NCBI RefSeq assembly: GCF_031157275.1
Contig: NZ_JAVIFW010000019.1
Location: forward strand, 62,001-126,000
Source: Streptomyces sp. LHD-70
GTDB lineage: Bacteria; Actinomycetota; Actinomycetes; Streptomycetales; Streptomycetaceae
Direction: 5' to 3'
Length of the DNA: 64,000 nucleotides
Under the pieces are notes generated by a model. It was not told the DNA's origin and did no database searches. It saw only the letters and a program-made list of their open reading frames with translations. Positions 1 to 8,836 of this stretch are shown piece by piece. Every line of letters begins with the position of its first letter. Position 1 is the stretch's first letter. The position numbers and the translations under genes are program-made.

Positions 1-25
1 TCACTCGTCGGCCGAGAACAGCGAC

Positions 26-53
26 GAGGCGAGCCCCCGAAGGGACCCGCCTC
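26..53 (-). terminator. Hairpin downstream of the nitrate porter gene
   Basis: A GAGGCG / CGCCTC inverted repeat with further internal pairing (GCCCC against GGGAC) forms a GC-rich hairpin about 20 bases after the narK stop codon. There is no clear T-tract, as is common for Streptomyces terminators. Confidence 0.45.
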
Positions 54-72
54 GCGGCTGAAGGCGCTGAGG

Positions 73-1491
73 TCAGGACGGCGACTCGGCGTCCTTGCGG
101 GCGTAGAACCACCAGGTGACCACGATGCAGCTGGCATAGAAGGCGACGAAGCCCCACATCGCGCTGGTGACCGAGAAGTTGGCGAAGAGCGCCGGGATGA
201 AGAAGAAGCCGTAGGCGGCGATGGCGGCGGTGAATCCGGTGACGGCGCCGGACTCCATCTCGGTCTGCTTCAGGGCCTTGGCGTACTCCGGGGTGCCTTC
301 GGTCAGGCCCTTCAGGTGCTGGCTGCGGAAGATCACCGGGATCTGGCGGAAGGTCGAGCCGTTGCCGATGCCGGAGAAGAAGAACGCCGCGAGGAAGCAG
401 AGGAAGAAGCCGGTGAAGTTGCCCGAACCGGAGTCTGCGGGCAGGAAGTTGATGACACCGATGATCGAGAGAGCCATGCCCACGAAGGACAGAATGGTGA
501 CGCGGGCGCCGCCCAGCTTGTCGGCGATCCAGCCGCCGGCCCAGCGCGCCAGGGCGCCGAGGGCGGGGCCCATCCAGGCGTAGGTGGCGACCGAGTAGTC
601 GGGGAAGGTCGTCTTGATCAGCATCGGCAGGGCGGCGGCGAAGCCGATGAAGGAGCCGAAGGTGCCGACGTAGAGCCAGGTCATCAGCCAGTTGTGCTTG
701 CGCTTGAAGATGATCTTCTGCTGGCTGAAGGAGGTCGAGGCGGACTGCAGGTTGTTCTGGCCGAACCAGGCGACGAGGGCCAGGACGATCAGGACAGGGA
801 CCCAGACGAACGCGGCGTTCTGCAGGTACACCGGCGAGCCGTCCGCCTTGTGCTGGGCCGAGCCGATGGCGACGACCGAGCTGGTGATGACGATCGGGGT
901 GAGCAGCTGGACGACGGAGACGCCGAGGTTGCCGAGGCCGCCGTTGATGCCGGTGGCGTTGCCCTTCTGCGACTTCGGGAAGAAGAAGCCGATGTTGGCG
1001 AGGGAGGAGGAGAAGTTGGCTCCGCCGACACCGCAGAGGGCGGCGATCATCGCCATCTCCGTGAAGGAGGTCGAGGTGTTCTGGATCGCGAAGCCCAGCC
1101 AGATCAGCGGGACGATCAGAACGACCGTGGACAGGGCGGTGAAGGTGCGCTGGCCGATCTTCGGGCCGAGGAAGGTGTAGAAGATCCGGGCCGTACCGCC
1201 GGTCAGTCCCGGGATCGCCGTCAGCCAGAACAGCTGCGAGGTGCTGAAGCCGAAGCCGACGCCCTTGAGGTTCGTTGCGGTGACGCTCCACACCTGCCAC
1301 ACCACGAAGGCGACGAGAAGGGCGGGGACGGCTATCCACAGGTTGCGGGTGGCGACCCGCTTGCCGATGGACTTCCAGAAGAGTTCGTTCTCCGGTTCCC
1401 AGTCGGTGATGGTGCGTCCGGGCCGGTATTGCGCGGGGTCGTAGGACCGACCGGCGCTTGTGGCCACTTCTTCCTTTACGGCAGGACTCAT
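73..1491 (-). CDS. narK: NarK-type nitrate/nitrite transporter (MFS)
   Basis: A 472-residue polytopic membrane protein of the major facilitator superfamily, expected to import nitrate and/or export nitrite across the plasma membrane. Two glycine-rich segments match the nitrate-signature helices of the NarK/NNP family: GINGGLGNLG in the middle and GIGNGSTFRQIP in the C-terminal half. About twelve hydrophobic segments follow a soluble N-terminal tail of roughly 45 residues. The ATG at 1491 is the natural start; the gene is monocistronic and divergent from the S58 peptidase gene. No nitrate reductase gene is visible nearby, so import versus export cannot be decided. The family call is secure from the motifs. 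Confidence 0.9.
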   Translation of the reverse strand: MSPAVKEEVATSAGRSYDPAQYRPGRTITDWEPENELFWKSIGKRVATRNLWIAVPALLVAFVVWQVWSVTATNLKGVGFGFSTSQLFWLTAIPGLTGGTARIFYTFLGPKIGQRTFTALSTVVLIVPLIWLGFAIQNTSTSFTEMAMIAALCGVGGANFSSSLANIGFFFPKSQKGNATGINGGLGNLGVSVVQLLTPIVITSSVVAIGSAQHKADGSPVYLQNAAFVWVPVLIVLALVAWFGQNNLQSASTSFSQQKIIFKRKHNWLMTWLYVGTFGSFIGFAAALPMLIKTTFPDYSVATYAWMGPALGALARWAGGWIADKLGGARVTILSFVGMALSIIGVINFLPADSGSGNFTGFFLCFLAAFFFSGIGNGSTFRQIPVIFRSQHLKGLTEGTPEYAKALKQTEMESGAVTGFTAAIAAYGFFFIPALFANFSVTSAMWGFVAFYASCIVVTWWFYARKDAESPS

Positions 1492-1706
1492 GGCGTCGTT
1501 CCTGGGGGTGAGGAGGATTCCTTACTCATCCAGGGTGTCTGCGACAAAGGAGAGGAATCAGAGCAATTGGTCGTCATTGTGGCTTGCCTTAGGGCCCTTT
1601 TCTGGCTGCGCCTTTGGTCCCGACCCCGGCTGGGCACGCACCTTCCGAGGCACGCGGGCGGAGCGAAGGCGCGGCCCTCAACTCCCTTGATCCGTAAGGT
1701 GCGTCC

Positions 1707-2960
1707 ATGGACTCCAGGGATTCCGCAAGCAGCTCGAAGACCACCGCGGGCCGGATCGGCGGCAAGGATTCGCTCACCGATGTGCCCGGCCTCCGGGTGG
1801 GGCACGCGACACGGGACGGAGGCGGCTGGCTGACGGGTACGACCGTCGTCCTCGCGCCGACCGGCGGGGCGGTCGCGGCCGTGGACGTACGCGGTGGCGG
1901 CCCCGGCACTCGGGAGACGGACGCGCTCGACCCGCGCAACCTCGTGCAGCGCATCGACGCGGTGGTGCTCACGGGCGGCAGTGCGTACGGACTCGACGCG
2001 GCGGCCGGCGTCATGGCGTGGCTGGAGGAGCAGGGGCGCGGCGTGCCAGTGGGCGGGCCCGACCGGGTCGTACCGGTGGTGCCCGCGGCCTGCCTCTTCG
2101 ACCTCGGCAGGGGCGGTGACTGGCGGGCGCGCCCGACTGCGGTGCTCGGCCGGGAGGCGGTGGAGCGGGCGACGGCGGAGGTGGCGCAGGGCAGCGTCGG
2201 CGCGGGAACCGGGGCCGTGGCGGGCGGGATGAAAGGGGGCGTGGGCACGGCGAGCGTGCGCCTGGAGTCGGGGCACACGGTCGGAGCGCTGGTGGTGGTG
2301 AACGCCGTCGGTTCGGTGACCGATCCGAAGTCCGGTGTGCTGTACGGGCGTTACTTCGAGGACGGCGACAGCACGGAACCCGTCGAGCGCCCGGCCCAGG
2401 AGGTGCACGCCCGCGCGCAAGCCCGGCTCGCGGAGGCACAGGCGGAGACCGCGCGCCGACAGAACGGCGGCGGCGAGCCGAGCATCGCGACGGCGGGGGC
2501 GACGGGGCGGGCGACCGGGCAGGAGGGGGCGACGGGACCTGCGGGGCCTGGGGGGCCTGGGGGGTCTGCGGGGTCTGCGGGGTCTGCGGGGTCGAGGCTC
2601 AACACCACCCTCGCTGTCGTCGCCACCGATGCCGGGCTCAGCCGCGCCCAGGCGCAGAAGCTCGCGGGCACCAGCCACGACGGCTTCGCCCGCGCCATCC
2701 GGCCGGTGCACCTCCTGCACGACGGAGACACGGTGTTCACCCTGGCCACCGGCGAATACCCGTTGCCCGAGGGCGAGTTGGAGCAGATGACCGTGGTCAA
2801 CGCGATCCTGGCGGCGGGCGCGGACACGGTGACCCGCGCGATCGTCCGGGCGATCGAAGCCGCGGAGACGGTGGACAGCGCGGGCGGACTCTTCCCCTCG
2901 TACGGAGATCTCTACGGGGATCTAGAGGATCTATACGGGGATCTCCACGGGAAGGAGTAG
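1707..2960 (+). CDS. P1/S58-family peptidase (DmpA/NylC-like, self-cleaving)
   Basis: A 417-residue Ntn-hydrolase-fold protein of the DmpA/6-aminohexanoate-oligomer-hydrolase family. Members cleave themselves autocatalytically to expose an N-terminal Thr or Ser nucleophile and act as aminopeptidases or amidases. The N-terminus has the family's TDVPGLRVGHAT stretch, followed by VLTGGSAYGLDAAAG and GAGTGAVAGGMKGGVG. The predicted scissile bond is Asn299-Thr300 (in RLNTTLAVVATDA), the position used in NylC. Just before it, residues about 261-298 are a Gly/Ala/Ser/Pro low-complexity linker encoded by 9-bp tandem repeats, longer than I would expect for the family. There is no signal peptide, so it should be cytoplasmic. 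The substrate is unknown. Confidence 0.85.
   Translation: MDSRDSASSSKTTAGRIGGKDSLTDVPGLRVGHATRDGGGWLTGTTVVLAPTGGAVAAVDVRGGGPGTRETDALDPRNLVQRIDAVVLTGGSAYGLDAAAGVMAWLEEQGRGVPVGGPDRVVPVVPAACLFDLGRGGDWRARPTAVLGREAVERATAEVAQGSVGAGTGAVAGGMKGGVGTASVRLESGHTVGALVVVNAVGSVTDPKSGVLYGRYFEDGDSTEPVERPAQEVHARAQARLAEAQAETARRQNGGGEPSIATAGATGRATGQEGATGPAGPGGPGGSAGSAGSAGSRLNTTLAVVATDAGLSRAQAQKLAGTSHDGFARAIRPVHLLHDGDTVFTLATGEYPLPEGELEQMTVVNAILAAGADTVTRAIVRAIEAAETVDSAGGLFPSYGDLYGDLEDLYGDLHGKE
2541..2594 (+). repeat. 9-bp tandem repeats inside the S58 peptidase gene
   Basis: The units GGGGCCTGG and then GGGTCTGCG are repeated in frame and encode Gly-Pro-Gly and Gly-Ser-Ala runs immediately upstream of the predicted autocleavage site. 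Such repeats are prone to slippage, so the linker length may differ between strains. Confidence 0.7.
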
Positions 2961-3146
2961 GGGGCGCACGGACCTCCTGCGGGCGCACCGGCCGACCGCG
3001 GGCGGCGCGAACTGCCCGTGGAGCGCGGGAACTTCCAGGGGCGCCCGGGCGTTTTTCAGAACCCCGGGCATGATGTTCCACCGAGGGGCTACGGTGAGCG
3101 GTCACAAGGTGACATGCAGCGACGCGAGCGACGCCGGGAGTATGCC

Positions 3147-3926
3147 TTGAGCGTTCCGTACGAGACGCCGAAGACACCGGAGGAGCACCTCGAAGGGCTC
3201 CTCGGTCGGGCCCTGAACTCCTTCGAGCTGCCCGACGAGACGATAGCCCTGCTCGAATCGGCCCTCACGTTCGACAGTTCGCTGCGCTCCGCCCACCACA
3301 GCGCCGGCCTGCACCGCGAGACGCATCGGCACACGTTCCTGCTCGCCGACGGCCAGGCGCTGACGCTCTGGGAATTGCGGCACAACACCGGGCCGGGCGG
3401 CAAGCGGAGCGAGGAGACCGTCCACGAGCTGTACGCGGACGAGGAAGAGGCGCACATCGCGGCGTCCCGGCTGCTCCCGAGCGGCACCTGCGGCCCCGAG
3501 TGCCCGGACTCGACGGAGGGCCGCATCCCCGGCTGCGAACCCCTCGCGCTGGACACGGTCCGGCTGATCGTCTCGCCCGCACCGCTCCAGCGCTCGTACG
3601 CCCCGGACGACTCCGCCGACCACGCCAGGCGCCTCCTGCGCCGCGCGGAGAACGCCGACCGGCCGGGTGCGGACACGGCGTCGCTGCTGCGCACCGCGCT
3701 GGCGCACCAGATCACGCAGGCCTTCGGCAACCCGTGCCGGACGGGCACCGCCGGCCTGTGCTTCGCGCTCTACGAGCACGCGTTCCTGCTCGCCGACGGC
3801 CGCGAGATCAGCCTCTGGGAGGTCGAGCACACGGCCACGCCGGACGGCCGTCACATGTGCGAGGTGTACGTGAGCGAGACGACGGCGCGTGCGGCGATGG
3901 AGCGGCGAGCTTCTCGTACGAGCTGA
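3147..3926 (+). CDS. DUF6227-like Streptomyces protein
   Basis: A soluble protein of about 259 residues beginning VPYETPKTPEEHLEGLLGRA after the initiator. I take the TTG at 3147 as start because GGGAG lies 6 bases before it and because the conserved-looking sequence begins there; the frame stays open upstream to 3018 without a convincing ribosome binding site. It holds two related segments with the pattern H/A-F-LLADG-x-(A/E)(L/I)(T/S)LWE(L/V)xH, at roughly residues 60-90 and 205-235, suggesting an internal duplication. I recognise it as a conserved streptomycete protein of unknown function; the DUF6227 label is from memory. No catalytic motif, signal peptide or membrane segment is apparent. 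Confidence 0.7.
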   Translation: MSVPYETPKTPEEHLEGLLGRALNSFELPDETIALLESALTFDSSLRSAHHSAGLHRETHRHTFLLADGQALTLWELRHNTGPGGKRSEETVHELYADEEEAHIAASRLLPSGTCGPECPDSTEGRIPGCEPLALDTVRLIVSPAPLQRSYAPDDSADHARRLLRRAENADRPGADTASLLRTALAHQITQAFGNPCRTGTAGLCFALYEHAFLLADGREISLWEVEHTATPDGRHMCEVYVSETTARAAMERRASRTS

Positions 3927-4000
3927 GCGGGTCGGCGTACGAGCTGAGCGGATCGGCGCATGAGCTGGGCGGATCGGCGTAGGAGCCGAGCGGATCGGCT
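3914..4000 (+). repeat. 21-bp tandem repeat, about four copies
   Basis: The unit TCGGCGTACGAGCTGAGCGGA is repeated about four times with a few substitutions. It straddles the DUF6227-like stop codon and fills the space to the convergent small gene. A 21-bp period keeps frame, so one alternative frame would read a seven-residue repeat (YELSGSA). Confidence 0.75.
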
Positions 4001-4008
4001 TACGAGTC

Positions 4009-4263
4009 TCAGCCGCGTCGGCTCATCAGCTGGCGGACCAGGCCGGCGAAGGCGTCGCGTTCGGCGGCCGAGAGCTCCACCGTCTCGCCGGCGTGCGAGG
4101 GCTGTCGGGGCAGGGCGTGCAAGGAGGCGCCGGACACGTACGGGACCGTGGGCTCCGTGCGGTCGCGGTGCAGCATCCGGACCAGACGCACGGCCCAGAC
4201 GGCGCCCGCCGCGGCGAGCACGGTCAGGCCGACCTGCTGAAGGGGCGATATCTGCTCGAACAT
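4009..4263 (-). CDS. Small single-pass membrane protein, unknown function
   Basis: An 84-residue protein starting MFEQISPLQQVGL at the ATG at 4263; an in-frame extension to 4296 adds an unlikely Cys-rich start. Residues about 8-28 form one transmembrane helix, followed by a basic segment (RLVRMLHRDRTEP) and a soluble C-terminus. The topology is probably N-out with a cytoplasmic tail. It converges with the DUF6227-like gene. I recognise no family. Confidence 0.6.
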   Translation of the reverse strand: MFEQISPLQQVGLTVLAAAGAVWAVRLVRMLHRDRTEPTVPYVSGASLHALPRQPSHAGETVELSAAERDAFAGLVRQLMSRRG

Positions 4264-4454
4264 GCGGGTCAGTAGACAACACGGAGCAGGCAGCACGACA
4301 GCCCCGGAAAGGGACTTAGGTCCCGAAGTGACCTATCTCGCAGACCGCCCGCCCGCCACCCGCACGACCTCAGGACCATCCCGCGCCATCCCGCGCCATC
4401 CCTCGCCTCCCTCCCGCACCTCCCTCCCCCGCCCACGCCACGAACCACACGCAA

Positions 4455-4501
4455 AAGCCCTCGCCGCCGCAGTGCGATGCGCACCGCGGCGGCGAGGGCT
4501 T
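4455..4501. terminator. Bidirectional terminator of the fru operon
   Basis: A perfect 16-bp inverted repeat (AAGCCCTCGCCGCCGC / GCGGCGGCGAGGGCTT) has a 15-base loop. It is followed by T-rich sequence on both strands (TTTTGC leftward, TTCTTTCC rightward). It lies between the fruA stop and the small membrane protein gene and probably ends the leftward fruRKA transcript. Confidence 0.85.
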
Positions 4502-4561
4502 CTTTCCGGGACCGGACCGGACCGGTGCCGGGACCGGGAGGGGACCGTTCAGGCCGAGCGG

Positions 4562-6718
4562 TCAGACCGCCGCCACCGGCTCATTCTTCGCCTCGGCCGC
4601 CTTCGCGGACGCCGCCTCGTCCGCCTTGGCCGACGCCTGCTCGGGGCCGGTCCTGCGCATCCCCTTCAGGAGGATGACCAGGCCCGCCGAGACGCACGTA
4701 CCGGCGACGATCGCCAGCAGGTACAGCAGCGGCTGGCCGATCAGCGGGACCACGAAGACGCCGCCGTGCGGGGCCCGCAGGGTCGCGCCGAAGCTCATCG
4801 TCAGGGCACCGGTGACCGCGCCGCCCGCCATCGAGGCGGGAATGACGCGCAGCGGGTCGGCCGCGGCGAACGGAATGGCGCCCTCCGTGATGAACGAGGC
4901 ACCGAGCACCCAGGCCGCCTTGCCGTTCTCCCGCTCCGCCTTGGTGAACAGCTTGCCGCGCACGGTCGTCGCCAGGGCCATCGCCAGCGGCGGCACCATG
5001 CCGGCCGCCATCACGGCCGCCATGACCTTCAGGTTGCCCTCAGTGGCGTTGGCGCCCAGGCCGCCGACGGCGAAGGCGTACGCGACCTTGTTGAGCGGAC
5101 CGCCCAGGTCGAAGCACATCATCAGGCCGAGGATGACGCCGAGGATGATCGCGTTGGCGCCGGTGAGCGACTCCAGCCAGTCGCTGAGGCCGCTCTGCAG
5201 GGTGGCGATCGGCTTTCCGACCACCAGGAACATCAGGAAGCCGACCACCGCCGAGGAGATCAGCGGGATCACCACCACCGGCATGATGCCGCGCAGCACG
5301 GCCGGTATCCGTACCTTCTGGATCGCCATGACCGTGGCGCCCGCGATGAGACCGGCCGCCAGACCGCCGAGGAACCCGGCGTTGATCTGCACGGCGACCG
5401 CGCCGCCGACGAAACCGGGCACCAGACCCGGCCGGTCCGCCATGCCGTACGCGATGTAACCCGCGAGCACCGGCACCAGGAAGGAGAAGGCGAGCCCGCC
5501 GACCTGGAACAGCAGCGCGGCCCAGCTCGCGGCCTCGGTCCAGACGAAGTGCTCGGCGACGGACTTGGCCTCGCTGATCTCGTAGCCGCCGATCGCGAAG
5601 CCGAGGGCGATGAGGAGGCCGCCCGCGGCGACGAACGGGACCATGTAACTCACACCGGACATCAGCCACTTGCGCAGCTTTGTGCCGTAGCTGTCACCCT
5701 CGTCGCCCGCCCTGTCGACGGGGGCCGCGGCGGCGCCCGAGGAGACCTCGCCGCGCTCGGCCTTGCCGCGCACGTCGGCGATCAGTTCGGCGGGGCGGTT
5801 GATGCCCGCCTTCACCCCGACGTCGACGGTGGGCTTTCCGGCGAACCGCTCCTTGTCCCGTACGGGCACGTCGTGCGCGAAGATCACGCCGTCGGCGGCG
5901 GCCACGACGGCAGGGTCGAGGCGGGTGAACCCGGCCGAGCCCTGCGTCTCCACGACGACCTCGACCCCGGCCTCGCGACCGGCGTTCTCCAGGGACTCGG
6001 CGGCCATGTACGTGTGGGCGATGCCGGTCGGGCAGGAGGTCACGGCGACGATCTTGAAGGGGGCGCCCCGGCCCCCGCCCTCACCCCCGCCCTCGCCGTG
6101 CGCGGGCGCTTCCACCGACTTCTTCGTCTGCACCTGCGCGGGCGACGGCTCGTCGGCGGCCTCGCCAGTCGACTCGCCGGTCGACTCGCCGGCCCGCTCG
6201 GCAGCTCGTTCGTCGGCCCGCTCGTCAGTCGGCCCGTCGGTCACCTCGCCCGCCTCGTCCGCCGCCTCCGCCTCGTCCGCGTCTCCGCGGATCAGCGCCG
6301 CCGCACGTTCCGCGTCGTCCGCCGACCGCAGGGCGCCCGTGAACTCGGCGTCCATCAGCTGGCGGGCGAGCGACGACAGGATCGTCAGGTGGTCGCTGTC
6401 CGCACCCGCGGGTGCGGCGATGAGGAAGACCAGGTCGGCGGGGCCGTCGGCGGCCCCGAAGTCGATGCCCTGGGTCGCGCGCCCGAACGCCAGCGTCGGT
6501 TCGGTGACATGGGCGCTGCGGCAGTGCGGGATACCGATGCCGCCGTCGAGACCGGTCGGCATCTGCGCCTCGCGGGCGGCCACATCGGCGAGGAAGCCGT
6601 CAAGATCCGTGACCCGGCCCTGAGCGACCATCCGCTCGGCCAGGGAACGGGCCGCCGCTTCCTTGGTATCGGCGGACAGGTCGAGGTCGACCAGGTCCGC
6701 GGTGATCATCTCGCTCAT
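4562..6718 (-). CDS. fruA: Fructose-specific PTS transporter EIIABC
   Basis: A 718-residue permease that imports fructose and phosphorylates it to fructose 1-phosphate. The start is the ATG at 6718, with GAAGGAG six bases upstream. Domain order: EIIA (1 to about 145) with phosphoryl-accepting His65 in GIGIPHCRS; an acidic, low-complexity linker (about 147-218); EIIB (about 220-320) with Cys229 in VAVTSCPTGIAHT; and EIIC from about 350 on, with multiple membrane helices. The C-terminal tail is Ala/Lys/Glu-rich. It is the last gene of fruR-fruK-fruA, 106 bp after fruK. Phosphate would come from HPr, encoded elsewhere. Confidence 0.95.
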   Translation of the reverse strand: MSEMITADLVDLDLSADTKEAAARSLAERMVAQGRVTDLDGFLADVAAREAQMPTGLDGGIGIPHCRSAHVTEPTLAFGRATQGIDFGAADGPADLVFLIAAPAGADSDHLTILSSLARQLMDAEFTGALRSADDAERAAALIRGDADEAEAADEAGEVTDGPTDERADERAAERAGESTGESTGEAADEPSPAQVQTKKSVEAPAHGEGGGEGGGRGAPFKIVAVTSCPTGIAHTYMAAESLENAGREAGVEVVVETQGSAGFTRLDPAVVAAADGVIFAHDVPVRDKERFAGKPTVDVGVKAGINRPAELIADVRGKAERGEVSSGAAAAPVDRAGDEGDSYGTKLRKWLMSGVSYMVPFVAAGGLLIALGFAIGGYEISEAKSVAEHFVWTEAASWAALLFQVGGLAFSFLVPVLAGYIAYGMADRPGLVPGFVGGAVAVQINAGFLGGLAAGLIAGATVMAIQKVRIPAVLRGIMPVVVIPLISSAVVGFLMFLVVGKPIATLQSGLSDWLESLTGANAIILGVILGLMMCFDLGGPLNKVAYAFAVGGLGANATEGNLKVMAAVMAAGMVPPLAMALATTVRGKLFTKAERENGKAAWVLGASFITEGAIPFAAADPLRVIPASMAGGAVTGALTMSFGATLRAPHGGVFVVPLIGQPLLYLLAIVAGTCVSAGLVILLKGMRRTGPEQASAKADEAASAKAAEAKNEPVAAV

Positions 6719-6824
6719 CGCGGGCTCCTTCGCGCGCATATCGCCCGACGGGCGGGGGTGGGGACGGGGGACGGGGAGGTGAGGAGAGCGTTCGTACGCA
6801 TCGGGCTCCGGCCCTTGAGGGGGG

Positions 6825-7862
6825 TCATGAGACGGGCTCCGTCAGCAGACGGTCCAGCGGTACGTCGGCCGTGACGGTCACGGCGGACGGGTCCAGGTCG
6901 GCGGGCGTGGGCATCACGCTGCCGGGGAGCTGCACGGCAGCAGCGCCGTGTGCCACCGCGGAGGCGAGCGCCTCGGGGCCGCCGCCGCCTGCGATGAGGA
7001 ATCCGGCGAGCGAGGAGTCACCCGCACCGACGTTGCTGCGTACGGTCTCGACGCGGGCGCTCGCGAACTGCGCACCGGAGTCGTCGACGAGCAACTGGCC
7101 GTCGGCGCCCAGGCTGGCGAGCACCGCGCGGGCGCCGAGCTGCCGCAGCTCCTCGGCCGCCTTGACCGCGTCACCGACGGTGGCGAGCGGGCGGCCGACC
7201 GCCTCGGACAGCTCCTCGGCGTTGGGCTTGACCACGTCCGGGCGCTCGCGGAGCGCGGCGAGCAGCGCCGGTCCGGAGGTGTCGAGGGCGATCCGGGCAC
7301 CCGCGGCGTGCGCGCGGGCCACCAGCTCGGCGTACCAGGACGGTTCGAGGCCGCGCGGCAGGCTCCCGCAGCAGGCGATCCAGGTGGCGCCCGCGGACCG
7401 GTCGCGGACCGTGGCGAGCAGCGCCTCGGACTCGTGGGCGGAGAGCTCCGGCCCGGACGCGTTGATCTTGGTGAGGGTGCCGTCGGGCTCGGCGAGCGAG
7501 ATGTTGGACCGGGTCTGGCCCGCGACGGTGACCGGCGCGACCTCGATGCCCTGCTCACCGAGGAGTTCGGCGACGAAGTCACCGGGCGTGCCGCCGAGCG
7601 GCAGCACCGCGAGGGTGCGCTGCCCGGCCGCGGCGACGGCCCGGGAGACGTTCACGCCCTTGCCGCCCGGGTCCATCCGGTCGCCGGTGGCCCGGATGAC
7701 CTCGCCGCGATCGAGCGCCGGCACCTCGTAGGTCCGGTCCAGGGAGGGGTTCGGGGTAACGGTGAGGATCATCCCTGCACTTGCTTTCTCGTACGGGCTG
7801 TGGGGCGCGGAGCGCGGTGCGGTACCGGAGGCGGGCGTTCCGGGCGCGGCAGGACTGGTCAT
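6825..7862 (-). CDS. fruK: 1-phosphofructokinase
   Basis: A PfkB/ribokinase-family kinase that converts fructose 1-phosphate from FruA to fructose 1,6-bisphosphate with ATP. Visible motifs are ILTVTPNPSLDRTYEV at the start of the fold, the substrate-binding GGKGVNVSRA, and the C-terminal VGAGDSSLAGF with the catalytic Asp. Two starts are possible. The ATG at 7862 overlaps the fruR stop as ATGA and has GGAGG about 10 bases upstream, giving 345 residues. The ATG at 7772 begins exactly at the conserved fold (315 residues) but has a poor ribosome binding site. I prefer 7862 on the coupling evidence; homologues usually start at the shorter position. Confidence 0.93.
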   Translation of the reverse strand: MTSPAAPGTPASGTAPRSAPHSPYEKASAGMILTVTPNPSLDRTYEVPALDRGEVIRATGDRMDPGGKGVNVSRAVAAAGQRTLAVLPLGGTPGDFVAELLGEQGIEVAPVTVAGQTRSNISLAEPDGTLTKINASGPELSAHESEALLATVRDRSAGATWIACCGSLPRGLEPSWYAELVARAHAAGARIALDTSGPALLAALRERPDVVKPNAEELSEAVGRPLATVGDAVKAAEELRQLGARAVLASLGADGQLLVDDSGAQFASARVETVRSNVGAGDSSLAGFLIAGGGGPEALASAVAHGAAAVQLPGSVMPTPADLDPSAVTVTADVPLDRLLTEPVS

Positions 7863-8620
7863 ACGCGTACGACCTCCGTGCCGCCGCGCTCGATCGCCGC
7901 GGTGTCGTCGTCGCTGAGGCCCTTGTCCGTGATCAGCAGGTCGACGTCGGCGAGGTCTCCGAAGCGCGCGAAGTGCTCCTGCCCGTGCTTCGCCGAGTCG
8001 GCGAGCAGCACCACGCGGCGGGCCGAGGTGACGGCGGCTCGCTTGACGGCGGCCTCGGCGAGGTCCGGCGTGGTCAGCCCGTGCTCGGGCGAGAATCCGT
8101 TCGCCGCGAGGAAGACGACATCGGCGCGGATCTCCCCGTACGCCCGCAACGCCCAGGCGTCGACGGCGGCGCGGGTGCGGTGCCGGACGCGGCCGCCGAT
8201 GAGGTGCAGCTGCACCCCGGGGTGGTCGGCGAGCCGCGCGGCGGTGGGCAGCGAATGCGTGACGACGGTGAGGCCGGACTCCAGCGGCAGCGCCGCCGCG
8301 AGCCGGGAGACCGTCGTACCCGCGTCGAGCACCACGCTGCCGTCGGCGGGCAGCTCGGCGAGGGCGGCCTGCGCGATGCGGTCCTTCTCGTCGGCCGCGG
8401 TGGACTCGCGCTCGGTGAGGTCGGGCTCGAAGTCGAGCCGCCCGGCCGGTATGGCACCGCCGTGCACCCGGCGTACGAGACCGGCGCGGTCGAGGGCCTT
8501 CAGGTCCCGCCGGATGGTCTCGGCGGTGACCTGGAATTCCTCGGCGAGCGACAGCACGTCGACCCGGCCGCTGTCGCGTGCGAGGCGGAGGATCTCCTGC
8601 TGGCGCTCCGGTGCGTACAT
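7859..8620 (-). CDS. fruR: DeoR-family repressor of the fructose operon
   Basis: A 253-residue DeoR-type regulator: an N-terminal helix-turn-helix (VDVLSLAEEFQVTAETIRRDLKALDRAGLVRRVHGGA, about 19-54) followed by a sugar-phosphate-sensing DeoR C-terminal domain (VVLDAGTTVSRLA, about 96-108). In this operon type the effector is expected to be fructose 1-phosphate. It is the first gene of fruR-fruK-fruA and overlaps fruK by four bases (ATGA). Autoregulation is likely because its own promoter drives the operon. Confidence 0.9.
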   Translation of the reverse strand: MYAPERQQEILRLARDSGRVDVLSLAEEFQVTAETIRRDLKALDRAGLVRRVHGGAIPAGRLDFEPDLTERESTAADEKDRIAQAALAELPADGSVVLDAGTTVSRLAAALPLESGLTVVTHSLPTAARLADHPGVQLHLIGGRVRHRTRAAVDAWALRAYGEIRADVVFLAANGFSPEHGLTTPDLAEAAVKRAAVTSARRVVLLADSAKHGQEHFARFGDLADVDLLITDKGLSDDDTAAIERGGTEVVRV

Positions 8621-8663
8621 GGGTTCAGCTCCGATTCATGCCCGAGCGTGTTGTTTCACGCCC

Positions 8664-8692
8664 AGAGTACGACTGGGTTTCCCTGAAGTAAA
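8664..8692 (-). promoter_or_regulatory. Predicted promoter of the fruRKA operon
   Basis: On the minus strand, TTTACT (8692-8687), a 17-base spacer and TACTCT (8669-8664) give a good HrdB-type promoter, with transcription starting about 35-40 bases before the fruR ATG. The imperfect repeat GTTT-N9-AAAC (8677-8693) overlaps the -35 element and is a candidate FruR contact. Confidence 0.55.
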
Positions 8693-8768
8693 CACATTCG
8701 GGCGTGGTTCAGGCAGAAACAGACTTCGGTCCCGCTGTCGCGCCGGACTGCCGTCCCCACGGCAGGGA

Positions 8769-8806
8769 GGGTGCCCGGGACCGCGCCCGGGGACCTGCGG
8801 GCACCC
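8769..8806. terminator. Hairpin between fruR and the MFS exporter
   Basis: The inverted repeat GGGTGCCCG / CGGGCACCC, with additional internal GC pairing, lies just past the MFS stop codon (8837, minus strand) and would end that transcript before the fru promoter region. Confidence 0.6.
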
Positions 8807-8836
8807 TTCTCCACCGCGTACGAAGGAGGCGACGGC

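Noticed and set aside
316..1833. Long plus-strand open frame opposite narK
   Set aside because: The translation is a low-complexity Gly/Glu/Arg/Asp string typical of the antisense of GC-rich membrane-protein codons; the minus-strand frame has clear NarK motifs.
4262..6874. 870-codon plus-strand frame opposite fruA
   Set aside because: Antisense shadow: Arg/His/Asp/Gly-rich with no domain, while fruA on the other strand has all three EII domains and catalytic residues.
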